Source: Sulfuricaulis sp.
GTDB taxonomy: Bacteria; Pseudomonadota; Gammaproteobacteria; Acidiferrobacterales; Sulfurifustaceae
Length of the DNA: 64,000 nt
NCBI RefSeq assembly: GCF_024653915.1
Contig: NZ_JANLGY010000016.1
Coordinates: forward strand, 62,001-126,000
Direction of reading: 5' to 3'
In this document: positions 34,104 to 43,912 of the stretch, in pieces
Position numbering within the stretch: the first letter of the stretch is position 1
How the letters are laid out: each line of letters begins with the position of its first letter
The notes under the pieces: model-generated
Databases searched by the model: none
What the model was told of the DNA's origin: nothing
Seen by the model: only the letters and a program-made list of their open reading frames with translations
Translations under genes and position numbers: made by a program

Positions 34104-34751
34104 TCAATAACCTCGAGCGGTCAGCCATGCCGAAAAGTTCCGCTTGGTTTCGTTCAGATCGCCATTGTTGTCGAGAATCTTCCAGCCCCCGATGTCCGCG
34201 AGGCGGCGATAAAGCCGCTGGCGCCGGCGCAGTTTGCCGTCGAATTCCAGCTCGGGACGCGAACTCTCGATAAGACCGGCGTCACGTTCGACCAGCACCA
34301 TATCGGTACGTTTCGCCACCTGACCGCAGAACACCCCGGCGAAAAACGACCCGGCCAATGCATCGAGCGCGGTATCGGCGGCGATATCCACCAGCGTATC
34401 CCAGGGACCGCGCTCACAGATGGTCACGGGAGCATGACGGCTGGGGAGGCGTATCTTGAGCAGCGTGGCGATATTCACATCCACGGCCTGCAAGCCGACG
34501 AACAGATAGCGCAGCGGCAGCGGGAGGCGCTCGAACTCGTGAAAACCCATGCGGACGCCGGCATGAACACGATAGACATTGTGCCCACTCAGCCGCGTGG
34601 CGGCCAGGAACGGCAGGGAAACGTAGTTGTTGAACCGCGACCAGATAAATTCCGGCGCATGGCCTCTGGCACGCAGTTCCTGCCGCAGCCAGTCCGTCAA
34701 GGTAGTCTTGCCGCTGCCATCGACACCGGTAACGGCAATAATCCTTGGCAC
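34104..34751 (-). CDS. Thymidylate-kinase-like P-loop kinase in the EPS operon
   Basis: Walker A AVTGVDGSGKTTLTDWLRQ near the N-terminus, a DR-like CERGPWDTLVD segment and a C-terminal helical region give about 215 residues, the size of TMK-like kinases. The housekeeping dTMP kinase is unlikely to sit in an EPS operon, so the substrate may be a sugar, lipid or nucleotide. I start at GTG 34751 because AGG lies nine bases upstream and the previous stop is at 34766; TTG 34769 (overlapping that stop) or ATG 34790 are alternatives. Confidence 0.72.
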   Translation of the reverse strand: MPRIIAVTGVDGSGKTTLTDWLRQELRARGHAPEFIWSRFNNYVSLPFLAATRLSGHNVYRVHAGVRMGFHEFERLPLPLRYLFVGLQAVDVNIATLLKIRLPSRHAPVTICERGPWDTLVDIAADTALDALAGSFFAGVFCGQVAKRTDMVLVERDAGLIESSRPELEFDGKLRRRQRLYRRLADIGGWKILDNNGDLNETKRNFSAWLTARGY

Positions 34752-34765
34752 GGCGGACGACCTGT

Positions 34766-35905
34766 TCAAGCGGACAACACCCGCAGCCATTCGCGTCCGA
34801 CACCGGGCCAGTCCAGCATGCTCTTCCTGGCCTCGATGCAATACGCACGCAACTGCTCGATCCGCGCCGGGTCCATGGCCAGATCGCGCATGGCCGCGGC
34901 AAGGGCGTCCGCGCTCCCGGAACGCACAATAACGCCTGCGTCACCGACAGCATCGGGCAGGCCGTCTATATCGGTGGCAATCACCGGGGTGCCGCAGGCT
35001 ATGCACTCGATAACCGAGACCGGCAGTTCCGACGGCACCAGCACGAACGGCAGCACCGCCACATCGGCCGCGCGCAGTTCCTCCCGATAAGTTTCCCGCT
35101 CCATCCAGCCGCCGATAATCTCGACACGATCACGCATGCCAACCACACGGGCATCGATCCTGCGCCGCAGTTCACCCACTTCATCGGGGGGGCTGCCCCT
35201 TGCCAGGATTCTGAGTTCAATGTCGTGGTCGCCAAGACGGCTGAACGCATCCAGCAGCACATTGAATCCTCGGATCGTCTTGGCCGAGCCGACATACAGA
35301 AAGCGAACGACGGATCTTGTGGGAGTTGTACCGACCTTCGCCGGCGCCCAGAAATCCAGATCCAGCCCGGCATGAAGACTGTGCGCTTTGATCATCGGGC
35401 CTGCTGCGCAAGCCACGCGCGTTGCCGTTCTATGCGATTGCGCAATCACGGCGGAATAGTATTTTCTGAGCGTTCGCGCCCAGAGAAACTTCGGCACCAA
35501 CGCATGCCGCCCATAGGTGACGAAATCCTCGCGGCGCAGATGCGGCAATGCCCTGACCAGTTCGGCGTGCGTATAAAACGGATAGGTGAGGAAGGCGATC
35601 AGTTCGCACCGGACAAACTGATACCAGCTGGAAAACATAAGGTTCAGCGGCGTCGTCAGCACGATGACGCGATCCGGAGCGACTGCATCCAGGACCGCGC
35701 GCACTGCCGCCGCGTTCGAGGGGCGCATGGTCCGCACATAGTGATGCTGCATGCCCGCGAGGGTCGGGCGTTTGTCCACGTCGGTGAGCAGATGCACCTC
35801 CCACCCGGAGGCGATCAGGACCGACGCGACCTGATGCACGGTGAGCCATGGCTGCAAGCGCTCTACCTCTGGACTATATCCATAGACACAGAACATCACT
35901 CTCAT
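34766..35905 (-). CDS. Glycosyltransferase family 4
   Basis: A 379-residue GT-B protein. The C-terminal nucleotide-sugar domain begins FLYVGSAKTIRGFNVLLDAF and contains SELPVSVIECIACGTPVIATDIDGLPDAV, the donor-binding EX7E-like region. The N-terminal domain begins MRVMFCVYGYSPEVERLQPWL. It is cytoplasmic or membrane-peripheral. It lies in the compact minus-strand run with the kinase, PssD-fusion and PssE genes. The sugar is not predictable from sequence. Confidence 0.87.
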   Translation of the reverse strand: MRVMFCVYGYSPEVERLQPWLTVHQVASVLIASGWEVHLLTDVDKRPTLAGMQHHYVRTMRPSNAAAVRAVLDAVAPDRVIVLTTPLNLMFSSWYQFVRCELIAFLTYPFYTHAELVRALPHLRREDFVTYGRHALVPKFLWARTLRKYYSAVIAQSHRTATRVACAAGPMIKAHSLHAGLDLDFWAPAKVGTTPTRSVVRFLYVGSAKTIRGFNVLLDAFSRLGDHDIELRILARGSPPDEVGELRRRIDARVVGMRDRVEIIGGWMERETYREELRAADVAVLPFVLVPSELPVSVIECIACGTPVIATDIDGLPDAVGDAGVIVRSGSADALAAAMRDLAMDPARIEQLRAYCIEARKSMLDWPGVGREWLRVLSA

Positions 35906-35952
35906 CTGTCAATATCCTGCGCCGACCAATAGCCTGTTATTTGACGTAACCG

Positions 35953-37113
35953 TCAACGGCACGGAACCGGCTGCGCCGCGATACGCTCCAGCCATTTGGC
36001 GGTGCGCCCTACCATCCGGCCAACCGTGAATTCCGCGAGGAATCTTTCACGCGCCCCTTGGCCAAGCCGGTTGCGCAACACCGGATCATCGAAGAGCCGT
36101 TCCAGCGCGGCGGCGAGCGCGGCGGCGTCGGCGGGAGGAACGATCAGCGCCTCCTGCTCGTGACGCGCCGATTCGGTATTGCCCCCGACATCGGTGGCAA
36201 TGATCGCCTTTGTTGCACGCATCGCCTCCAGCAGGCTGATCGAATGGGATTCGGCGAGCGATGGGAGCGCGAAGACGTCCATGGCCTCGAGACAGGCGGC
36301 AATATCCGTGCGAAATCCGGTGAAAACCACGCGGTCGGAGAGGCCGAGGGCATTTACCTGCGTACGCAGCGCATCGTCGAGCGATCCCGCCCCGATCAAG
36401 ACAAGTTTGGCTTGCGGATAGTTGCCTGCGACACGGCCGAACGCATCTACCAGGCAGGCAATACCCTTGATGGGATCGAACCGCGAGGCAATACCGACGA
36501 GAACCTCTCCAGAACGGATGCCCCATTCTTCGCGCAGACGTTCACGCGCTAAAAGATTTTGCTCAAGATCGGAAATACCGTTATGGATCACCTCAACACG
36601 CGCCGGATCCGTTCCTTTCTCGATCAGATAGCGTCGAGAGTACTCCGCCACGGCGACGGTCGAGCATGCCCGGCGACGGATGTAATGTTCCGTGAACCGG
36701 TTGTAGATAGCTCCGATCATGCGGTGTGCCGGTGTTGGCGCATGATACAGGCCGTGGTACGAACAGACAGTCCGAAACGGCGTATTTGACAGCGTGGCGG
36801 CGATTCGCGCCATGAAATGACTGTTGAACCCGTGGCTCATGACGATATCCGGCGTCCAGACACGCAATTCCTCGCGCAAGCGGTGAACCCACCCCATGTC
36901 CCAAGGGGTGGCGCGATGAACGACCACCCTGTCTCCAAGCTGACCGAGCAAGGCTTGGTTAACATGGTGCTTGGGGCCCAACACACAGAAGGAGCGTATC
37001 GAAATCGGCGCGCAAGCCGCCACGCCTTCCAGCAGGGTGGCATACTGGGCGACACCACCCACGATAAAGTTCCAGAAGAGACTCAACACACGCGTACGCC
37101 CGTCAGCCTGCAT
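35953..37113 (-). CDS. Glycosyltransferase family 4
   Basis: A GT-B protein with the N-terminal glycine-rich acceptor loop FIVGGVAQYATLLEG, the HGFNSHFMARI segment, and the C-terminal donor site VGIASRFDPIKGIACLVDAF...LAESHSISLLEAMRATKAIIATDVGG (E-x7-E). ATG 37113 is preferred over 37116 because GGAG then sits five bases upstream. It should add one sugar of the EPS repeat unit; the specificity is unknown. Confidence 0.87.
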   Translation of the reverse strand: MQADGRTRVLSLFWNFIVGGVAQYATLLEGVAACAPISIRSFCVLGPKHHVNQALLGQLGDRVVVHRATPWDMGWVHRLREELRVWTPDIVMSHGFNSHFMARIAATLSNTPFRTVCSYHGLYHAPTPAHRMIGAIYNRFTEHYIRRRACSTVAVAEYSRRYLIEKGTDPARVEVIHNGISDLEQNLLARERLREEWGIRSGEVLVGIASRFDPIKGIACLVDAFGRVAGNYPQAKLVLIGAGSLDDALRTQVNALGLSDRVVFTGFRTDIAACLEAMDVFALPSLAESHSISLLEAMRATKAIIATDVGGNTESARHEQEALIVPPADAAALAAALERLFDDPVLRNRLGQGARERFLAEFTVGRMVGRTAKWLERIAAQPVPCR

Positions 37114-37190
37114 CATATCTCCGACCAGAGCGATCCAGACAAGCTCGCGTTATGTTCGACATGCAGCGAAAGTGATGTCGCAAGCATGGA

Positions 37191-37919
37191 CTAGGTCGGG
37201 TTCCACTGGACAACCCCGGTGCCGGACCAGTGCCCGAAGGAGGTAAGATCGAGCTTCGGGAAATCAATGGAGCGCCATATATCCAGCATGTTCCACAGGC
37301 GGATATCGTCAAAAAGCACGAGCGCGTTCGGCTTCAAGCCGATTGTTTTCAGATTCCGGATGAAATCCCTCTCCATTACACCGTCTTTTGCGGCATCGAT
37401 AAAGAAAAGGTCAGCACTTCTGAGCAACGATTGGTATTTTTCAACAACACGCATGTCCGCCAGATCATCGTTGAATTGAACGAATCGGTCGCCAAAATCG
37501 GATTGTCTGAGAGCGGTGGTCGTCACCTTGTCCCAGGAAACCGGGTCGAAGGTCGCGATCATCCCCGTTTCCGGCAGATATTTGGCGAGAGCGAGGGTAC
37601 CGATGCCGCGGAAAGTGCCGATCTCGATGACAACCTTCGGTTTCAGGTATTTCACAAACCCGGCCAGCAACTTGTAATGTTCCCCCGGCCATATCCCGGG
37701 ATAATCAGGCCCGTCTTTTATCCGCTGTGACACTTCGCCCAGATTGGCCGTTCTGGCCGCTTCGGCGGCATGGAGACATGCATCGAGCAGCCATGCCGTG
37801 GGCACCGCGGGCTCATCGTGCATGGAGGCGACCATGGATACTTCCACCTGCTCAGCCTTGACCGGCTTGGGCAGCAGCTGCTTGAGCAACTTGGGTTTCA
37901 GCATGTTCCATCTATTCAT
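37191..37919 (-). CDS. Class I SAM-dependent methyltransferase (O-methyltransferase-like), 242 aa
   Basis: A Rossmann core with motif I VVIEIGTFRGIGTLALAKYL, a strand-2 acid FDPVSWD and the strand-4 motif ADLFFIDAAKDG. The FIDA(A/D) pattern resembles cation-dependent O-methyltransferases and cephalosporin-hydroxylase-like proteins. It probably methylates a sugar in the EPS locus. A 35-bp exact copy of part of this gene (37688-37722, coding IKDGPDYPGIW) recurs at 39043-39077. Confidence 0.8.
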   Translation of the reverse strand: MNRWNMLKPKLLKQLLPKPVKAEQVEVSMVASMHDEPAVPTAWLLDACLHAAEAARTANLGEVSQRIKDGPDYPGIWPGEHYKLLAGFVKYLKPKVVIEIGTFRGIGTLALAKYLPETGMIATFDPVSWDKVTTTALRQSDFGDRFVQFNDDLADMRVVEKYQSLLRSADLFFIDAAKDGVMERDFIRNLKTIGLKPNALVLFDDIRLWNMLDIWRSIDFPKLDLTSFGHWSGTGVVQWNPT

Positions 37920-38021
37920 TCTCTATGCCCCACGCAGGTTGTCGGTCTCATGGTTTTCTTGAGACCATTATTGGCGATAATCAAAGAAATTATATTCTGG
38001 CAGAAATTATTATGCGGAAGA

Positions 38022-38981
38022 TCAATTGTCTGGATCGGCTTGAATGACTTTTTTCTTTCTTAATACAAACATAACCTGATTGCTGAACAGCTCGGCATCA
38101 TCGAAATCCTTCAGCTCTTCCTTTATCTGCGGAGCCAGATATTCATGGCCCAACGTGGGTAATTTAACCCGCTCTTCCAGTATATCGAAGTCCTCCAGGA
38201 ACATTGCCCGATAATCTGAACGTTTCATCTCATTCAAATACGTATCTGCTGCATACCGTTTCTTCCTGAGATGCTCCCATGGCTCGCTTTTTCTCCGGAT
38301 ACCGGGGTTGTGCAAATTCTGCGGATACCATTCCACCAGGTGGCTACCGGTGATCCCGGTAAATACATTCGGGCGTATCAGGCACAAACCCCCCGGCTTT
38401 ACTGCTTTTGCCATCTTTTTGGTCAAAATCTGCAACGACTCAACAGGAATGTGCTCAAATACATCTTCAGAAAGAACCACGTCCAGGGAATTCTCCCCAA
38501 GCGCCACGTCTGCGGTATCTCCAACCAGGAACCTGCTTTCAGCAATCTGAAGACCCCGACCCCGCTTCGATAACTCTGCCGTCAGGCGGCGCCTGTCCGT
38601 TCCATCAAACAAAATATACCTGATGGCCGATTTCACGGCCCGCTCAATGCCATTCCTTCTATATATATTGAAGAACTCCTTGAGACGGAACCGGAGGATG
38701 GGAGAGTCGAGATCGATTCCCGATGCCTCGTAACCCAGGCTTATTAATGCCATTAAACGATAGGGACGGGCCCCGTACCCTATCTCGAATATTTTCGCCG
38801 TTTCCAGCGGCGAACCCGTGTACTTAAGATACAGATGACGGTATTCATCGATGTCTTTGAACAGGCTTTCTGCATACTCAGCGCCCTTAACCCGTCGAAA
38901 TTGCGCACACAGCAGCAGATAGAACTGATAAATCTTGTGCCAGATTGGAAGCCTGGCCGATGAATGAGTCACCTTTTGCAT
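38022..38981 (-). CDS. Class I SAM-dependent methyltransferase, 319 aa
   Basis: Motif I is AKIFEIGYGARPYRLMALISLG, the strand-2 acid is ASGIDLDSP, and motif IV is LDVVLSEDVFEHIPVESLQ with the post-motif PGGLCLIRPN. These mark a Methyltransf_11-type enzyme. The substrate is unknown; sugar methylation in the EPS is likely from position. A 100-bp gap separates it from the methyltransferase at 37191-37919. No clear ribosome site precedes the ATG. Confidence 0.82.
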   Translation of the reverse strand: MQKVTHSSARLPIWHKIYQFYLLLCAQFRRVKGAEYAESLFKDIDEYRHLYLKYTGSPLETAKIFEIGYGARPYRLMALISLGYEASGIDLDSPILRFRLKEFFNIYRRNGIERAVKSAIRYILFDGTDRRRLTAELSKRGRGLQIAESRFLVGDTADVALGENSLDVVLSEDVFEHIPVESLQILTKKMAKAVKPGGLCLIRPNVFTGITGSHLVEWYPQNLHNPGIRRKSEPWEHLRKKRYAADTYLNEMKRSDYRAMFLEDFDILEERVKLPTLGHEYLAPQIKEELKDFDDAELFSNQVMFVLRKKKVIQADPDN

Positions 38982-39004
38982 CGTTAATGGATACCAAATA
39001 ATTT

Positions 39005-39150
39005 TTATTTAGGAGCTGCTACAGGCGGAAGAAACGCCCCCTGCCATATCCCGGGATAATCAGGCCCGTCTTTTATCATAGACACGGGTTCATCGGCAGA
39101 AGCAGCCGGTAGCTGAATATTGATAGACGCTGGTATAAGATTCCTGAACA
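39005..39150 (-). pseudogene. Methyltransferase gene fragment or small orphan frame with a 35-bp duplication
   Basis: The minus strand reads open for about 48 codons to TAA at 39005-39007. It encodes ...PVSMIKDGPDYPGIWQGAFLPPVAAPK with no convincing start or ribosome site. The 35 bp at 39043-39077 are identical to 37688-37722 inside the methyltransferase gene and in the same reading frame. Flanking sequence does not match, so this is probably a recombination scar or gene remnant. The core contains the palindrome TATCCCGGGATA. Confidence 0.45.
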
Positions 39151-39205
39151 CGCAGGCCAAGTAATAGTAACTTGCTGATTATACATATCTTACAGGCCTC
39201 ACTGC

Positions 39206-42200
39206 ATGGCAAATACACCCAAAAGACCATTCTTACTTCTCTCTGCCCTGCTGCTCACGCTGTCGCCGCCCGCCACCCCGCAGGCCACCCAGGAAACATC
39301 AGCGCCTGCACCAACCCAGATTCCGGACCTGACATGGAGTCCGGTCCCGTTTAACTCCAACCTCCAGGAGCCGGTGCGCTACATCGACTATCGCAACGGC
39401 AAGGACTCGAATCCCGGAACACGCAATCAGCCATGGCAACACCATCCCTGGGACGACAATGCCGAGGGCCGCGCCACGGCGACACAGGGAGTAGTCACAT
39501 ACGTTTTCAAACGCGGTGTCGTATATCGTGGACAATTGAAAGCCAGGGAGTCTGGGACAACACAAAGACCTATTCGCCTGACCGTTGACCCAACCTGGGG
39601 AGACGGCGAGGCCATTCTGACCGGGGCCGATGCGCTTCAGGCGCAATGGCGACCCTGTACCGCAAAAGAGGCCACAGCGCTCCCGGCGCCGTCTCGACAA
39701 ACAGCCTTCTGCGCACAGACTCCGGACTCAAAACATCTCTCGCGTTTATGGCTGACCGGCGAGTCGATCACCCCCATCCACCCCGCACGATTTCCCAACT
39801 GGTCACCCGGCGTCTCGACCGATCAGCGAGCCCAATGGCTTGAGATAGACGGAGCCGAGATGGAGATGGAAATCGGCCTTTCCAGCACCGCAGGGATAAA
39901 ACCCGGTGATCCATTGATGCCGCTGCAAGAAAGCCCCGGAGCAGCCACCTTGCTCAAACGAACGGACAATAGATTCCGATGGATTGTGCATCACGTTGCC
40001 AGGAACCAGGCAACCGTGCTGACATCCGATTGGCCAAGTGGTGGTCTAAAAAACGGTACCCAACTGACCAATGGCGCGGTCACAGCTTCCGTTACCCGTA
40101 CTTCGGGAACCCACTCGCTGATACGCCGCCTGTATGACAAAGATATCTTGAGCAAGCAGGATCTGGGTGACCTGACCGGCGCCGTAATCCGTATTGAAGT
40201 GCCGTACACACAGCAAATCGCCACCGGGATAGTGCTCGGCAATAATTCACGCCACGGCTTTCTCCGCGCTGATCTGCGACTCGCGCCGGGGCAGGGCCCG
40301 CGCGAATACGATCGCTATTATCTTGAAGGTCTGCCCCGGTTTCTCGACCAGCCTGGCGAATTCGCCCGCACCCCGGACGCACACGGGAGGGATCTGCTCT
40401 ACCTGCGCCTACCTGGAGATCGCGACCCCAACAGCGTAGCACTGGAGGTACCCGCACGATCTTCAATCATCGAGATAGAACATCAGCGGCACATTGAAAT
40501 TTCCGGGCTGGCTTTCCGATTTACCGCCCTGCCGGTACCAGGCACGGTAGAAGCACGGAATGCCGCACTCTACTCAGCGGCAATCCAGATACGCGGCAAC
40601 GCCGCGCACATCAACATGCATCATTGCCGCTTCGAACACCTTGAAAGTGGGATTGTGGCCTACCCGACCGGGAAGCGTGTCGGCGAGGTTCTCGATCACC
40701 TCATCGTGACAGACAACGAGTTCAGCAACATTGATGGATCGGCAATCATACTCGGCAGCGGCCAGGATCGCGTTGGCTACAGCGGCAAGGGGCGGCTGAT
40801 ACACGCCACCGTGCTGCGAAACCGCGTTCTCTCAACAGGAGAACTTCCGCTGACCCACTGGGGACAAGGGGCCTTAGGCCATGGCATTGACATCACCGGC
40901 GCCGAGGTCACCGAAGTCGCCTACAACCATGTAAAGGATGTCGGCGGCGCGGGTATCAACGTGTACTTGGGCAGCGCCTCCGGCAAAAGTGGAATCCCAC
41001 ATCCCTTCCTGCGCGGCAAGATTCATCATAATAAGGTCAGCAACAGCCTGCTTGGGGTTCAGGACTTTGGCGGTATCGAATCATGGCTGGGCGGACCGAT
41101 GTACATCTACGACAATATCTCGATCAACCCCCTTGGATACGGGCATGGCCTTTACAAGCGCAACGAAAACAGAGGCTCATTCAGGAATGGCAGCTACGGG
41201 GTCGGCATCTATCTTGACGGCCAGTACAAGAGTTACGTTTTTAACAATATTGTCTGGGGCTACAACAACGACGTCCGCTCGGGAAGATACAACGCCGCCG
41301 CCTTCAATGAGGCCACGGGGTTCCTGAACACCGTGTTCAACAACACCTTCATGCGCTTTGGCGTCGGCCTGCACAAGGGGATGGACCAGCACAACCGCAG
41401 CTACTATCTGGGCAACCTGCTGCTGGACATGGGGCACAGCTTCATCCTGCAGGAACCACGCGACAAGTACATCGAATATGAATCCCTCGCCTACGCCAAC
41501 AATATATTCCACGGCAAACCCGAGTCCTTCGGCCAACTCGGCCGCAAGGAGCGCCCATCACATTCCCTAGCCGAATGGCGCGCGTTTCTGGGTAGAAAGA
41601 ACGTTTTGGCATCCGGCACAGGCACAGTCAGCACCTCGCCTGTTATCCGGAATACAGGCGCCCTGGATTTCCGGCTGGCTCGCGACTCCCTGGCCATCGA
41701 CAACGGCGTCAAGGTTTTCGTGCCCTGGGCATTGGCGAGAGTCGTTGGAGAATGGCATTTCTATAGGTCACCGGCACCCGATCGGGTGCGGGACGAAAGC
41801 CTGAACATGAACGCGACCTGGGTCAGGCGTTCCATGTTCCAGGATATTCCAAGACACGACCTGAAATGCCCGCAGACCGGAAAATCCGACTACGTCCGGG
41901 GCGAACTCGAAAACTGGATACCCGGGGCATTAAGCTTCGATGGCCGGACTCAATACTGCAAAATCGACAATGCCCGTCTTATGGCGGGCTTTACCTGGCA
42001 TGACACGGAAACAAAGGAATCGGGCTCATTCAATGGCAGCGACCGGGACACGGTCGATATCGGCACAGAAAGTTTCCTGATCGAAGCGGTACTTGCAACC
42101 GAACCGCGCGCCTCCGCCTTTGGCATCCTCGCCAAACATCTCAACCGGGGCTACAGCCTCGATGTCGATCAGACCGGTACCCTGCTCTTGTCCCTGAACA

Positions 42201-42589
42201 ATGGAACCGCACGCTTCCAGGCCAAGAGCCATGCGCGGATCAATGATGGCAACTGGCATCATATTATTGTGGAAGTGGACCGCCGGCAGCGGAACAGGAT
42301 CACTTTCTATATAGATGGAAAACAGGACGCCACTGTGGAAGCCAGTCCGGCCAAAATCGGTTACAGTCTGTCCAACGATGGCGACTTTCTGGTCGGCAGA
42401 TCCGCTGCGGGATATTTCCGCGGCAGACTCGATTTTCTCCGCCTGTCCAAAGGCACCCTCGCGGATGCCGAAACAACCATTCAGGAACTGTACGCGTGGG
42501 AGTTCAACGGCCCCCACCTGCATGATTTCACGGGCGCCGCACCTGCAGGAACAGCGCGGGATGCTGGCGCGGTCGAATATTCTCAATAG
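39206..42589 (+). CDS. Secreted right-handed beta-helix protein with C-terminal LamG-like domain, 1127 aa
   Basis: A signal-like N-terminus (basic then LLLSALLLTLSPPATP) precedes an opening YIDYRNGKDSNPGTRNQPW, the pectate-lyase-like start motif of surface beta-helix proteins. The central 600 residues have repeated helix turns with N/G-rich loops (e.g. NEFSNIDGSAIILGSGQD, YNHVKDVGGAGINVYLG). Residues about 970-1110 look like a concanavalin/LamG domain (FLIEAVLATEPRASAFGILAKHL, DGNWHHIIVEVDR). Such proteins usually bind, epimerise or cleave polysaccharide. It lies on the strand opposite the surrounding EPS genes. Lyase activity is not demonstrated by visible catalytic residues. Confidence 0.8.
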   Translation: MANTPKRPFLLLSALLLTLSPPATPQATQETSAPAPTQIPDLTWSPVPFNSNLQEPVRYIDYRNGKDSNPGTRNQPWQHHPWDDNAEGRATATQGVVTYVFKRGVVYRGQLKARESGTTQRPIRLTVDPTWGDGEAILTGADALQAQWRPCTAKEATALPAPSRQTAFCAQTPDSKHLSRLWLTGESITPIHPARFPNWSPGVSTDQRAQWLEIDGAEMEMEIGLSSTAGIKPGDPLMPLQESPGAATLLKRTDNRFRWIVHHVARNQATVLTSDWPSGGLKNGTQLTNGAVTASVTRTSGTHSLIRRLYDKDILSKQDLGDLTGAVIRIEVPYTQQIATGIVLGNNSRHGFLRADLRLAPGQGPREYDRYYLEGLPRFLDQPGEFARTPDAHGRDLLYLRLPGDRDPNSVALEVPARSSIIEIEHQRHIEISGLAFRFTALPVPGTVEARNAALYSAAIQIRGNAAHINMHHCRFEHLESGIVAYPTGKRVGEVLDHLIVTDNEFSNIDGSAIILGSGQDRVGYSGKGRLIHATVLRNRVLSTGELPLTHWGQGALGHGIDITGAEVTEVAYNHVKDVGGAGINVYLGSASGKSGIPHPFLRGKIHHNKVSNSLLGVQDFGGIESWLGGPMYIYDNISINPLGYGHGLYKRNENRGSFRNGSYGVGIYLDGQYKSYVFNNIVWGYNNDVRSGRYNAAAFNEATGFLNTVFNNTFMRFGVGLHKGMDQHNRSYYLGNLLLDMGHSFILQEPRDKYIEYESLAYANNIFHGKPESFGQLGRKERPSHSLAEWRAFLGRKNVLASGTGTVSTSPVIRNTGALDFRLARDSLAIDNGVKVFVPWALARVVGEWHFYRSPAPDRVRDESLNMNATWVRRSMFQDIPRHDLKCPQTGKSDYVRGELENWIPGALSFDGRTQYCKIDNARLMAGFTWHDTETKESGSFNGSDRDTVDIGTESFLIEAVLATEPRASAFGILAKHLNRGYSLDVDQTGTLLLSLNNGTARFQAKSHARINDGNWHHIIVEVDRRQRNRITFYIDGKQDATVEASPAKIGYSLSNDGDFLVGRSAAGYFRGRLDFLRLSKGTLADAETTIQELYAWEFNGPHLHDFTGAAPAGTARDAGAVEYSQ

Positions 42590-42709
42590 ACACACCAGCA
42601 AACCAGCTCAGCCTGGCCTACCTGCGCGGACACTTTAAAGATGAACAGCCAGAACACCATCTGTCCTGGAGACCAGGAATCTTCTGGTGCGGGATGCGGC
42701 GATGTTCAA

Positions 42710-43885
42710 TTACGCGGATTCGAGACCGGAGGCAGCAGGGCGCCCAGCCAGAACGTTGCGATACACCTTCGCATAGCGCCTCGCCACGGCACGCCAGTCA
42801 TAATCAACCGACTTCGCTAGCGCAATAGCGCTCAATGTCTCGCGTCTCCCGGCGTCGTTGACCAGTTCGCTCAGGCCCTGTGCCATCTGCTCCGGATTTT
42901 TCGAACGAACGATCACCCCTGCGTTTGTGTCGCGCACTACGTCTTCATTACCCGGCACATCGGTCACCACCAGCGGCAATCCGCACGCCAGCGCTTCTAT
43001 GCTGACCAGGCTGAGACCCTCGATGATCGAGGGCGAGAAGAAAATATCCGCCGAGTGATAACACTCTGTCACTTCCCCGGGCTTGAGCTCCTCGATCAGC
43101 GTAACCCTGTCGTCGAGCGACAGTTGCGATACCAGACCCGCGTGCGCCGATACCTGTTTTCCGACGATGACATAACGCACGTTGTTCACGCTGTGTTTGT
43201 CGCGCAGCGCGGCCATCGCCCTGATGCCGTAGTTGTATCCCTTCTTTACATGGTTCCGCCCGACCGACAAGATCAAGACGGTATCATCACCCAACCCCAA
43301 GCGATCCCGAAGATACCGGCTGCGCCGCTTCCCGTACTCTCCGATATGGATACCGTTCGGGATCCTTACAATCTTCGACGGATCCACGCCATCCAGTTCA
43401 TTCTGTACCGACAAACTGATGGCCGTCACGGCGTCCGCATAGCGCAGATTCCGGCGAATCTTCGCATCCCACCGGCTGTCGAGCCGCAGTCCGTAGCCGA
43501 TTTCCGGTACGCGCTGGATATCCTCGCCATGCGGTGTCATGACCACGGGAATCCCCAGCAGCCGCTTGGCGCGCACCGCTCTGCAGCCGGCATACGACAC
43601 ACCATGACTATGTAGGATATCGAATGGCACATGCCGGTGCCTGCGCCATATCGCCCACAACGACCCGGGGCCGGACAGCCCAAGACTCCTTAACCCACGA
43701 GTGGGAACACCGTACCGGACCAAGTCGTAATCGTGAGCCACACCGATGCCCCGCCATGCGGTGCGCTCCGCGATCACCGTCACATCGTGCCCCTCCTGAA
43801 CCAGCGCATTCGCCAAGTGATGGATCACGAACTCCATCCCCCCGCGTCGCGGGAGAAAGCTGGATCCGAACATGCAGATATTCAT
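42710..43885 (-). CDS. Glycosyltransferase family 4
   Basis: GT-B with the N-terminal loop FLPRRGGMEFVIHHLANALV, the acceptor segment VVMTPHGED, and the C-terminal donor region VLILSVGRNHVKKGYNYGIRAM...IIEGLSLVSIEALACGLPLVVTDVPG (E-x7-E). I start at ATG 43885; a tandem GTG GTG just upstream is the alternative. The last gene of the five-gene minus-strand run 42710-47625 (deacetylase, GT4, two sulfotransferases, GT4). Confidence 0.88.
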   Translation of the reverse strand: MNICMFGSSFLPRRGGMEFVIHHLANALVQEGHDVTVIAERTAWRGIGVAHDYDLVRYGVPTRGLRSLGLSGPGSLWAIWRRHRHVPFDILHSHGVSYAGCRAVRAKRLLGIPVVMTPHGEDIQRVPEIGYGLRLDSRWDAKIRRNLRYADAVTAISLSVQNELDGVDPSKIVRIPNGIHIGEYGKRRSRYLRDRLGLGDDTVLILSVGRNHVKKGYNYGIRAMAALRDKHSVNNVRYVIVGKQVSAHAGLVSQLSLDDRVTLIEELKPGEVTECYHSADIFFSPSIIEGLSLVSIEALACGLPLVVTDVPGNEDVVRDTNAGVIVRSKNPEQMAQGLSELVNDAGRRETLSAIALAKSVDYDWRAVARRYAKVYRNVLAGRPAASGLESA

Positions 43886-43912
43886 TGCCTGCACCACCGC
43901 ATTACATTTCCA

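Noticed and set aside
34745-35932. Plus-strand open frame opposite the GT4 gene at 34766-35905
   Set aside because: The minus strand has a clear GT4 signature and coupled neighbours; the plus frame has none.
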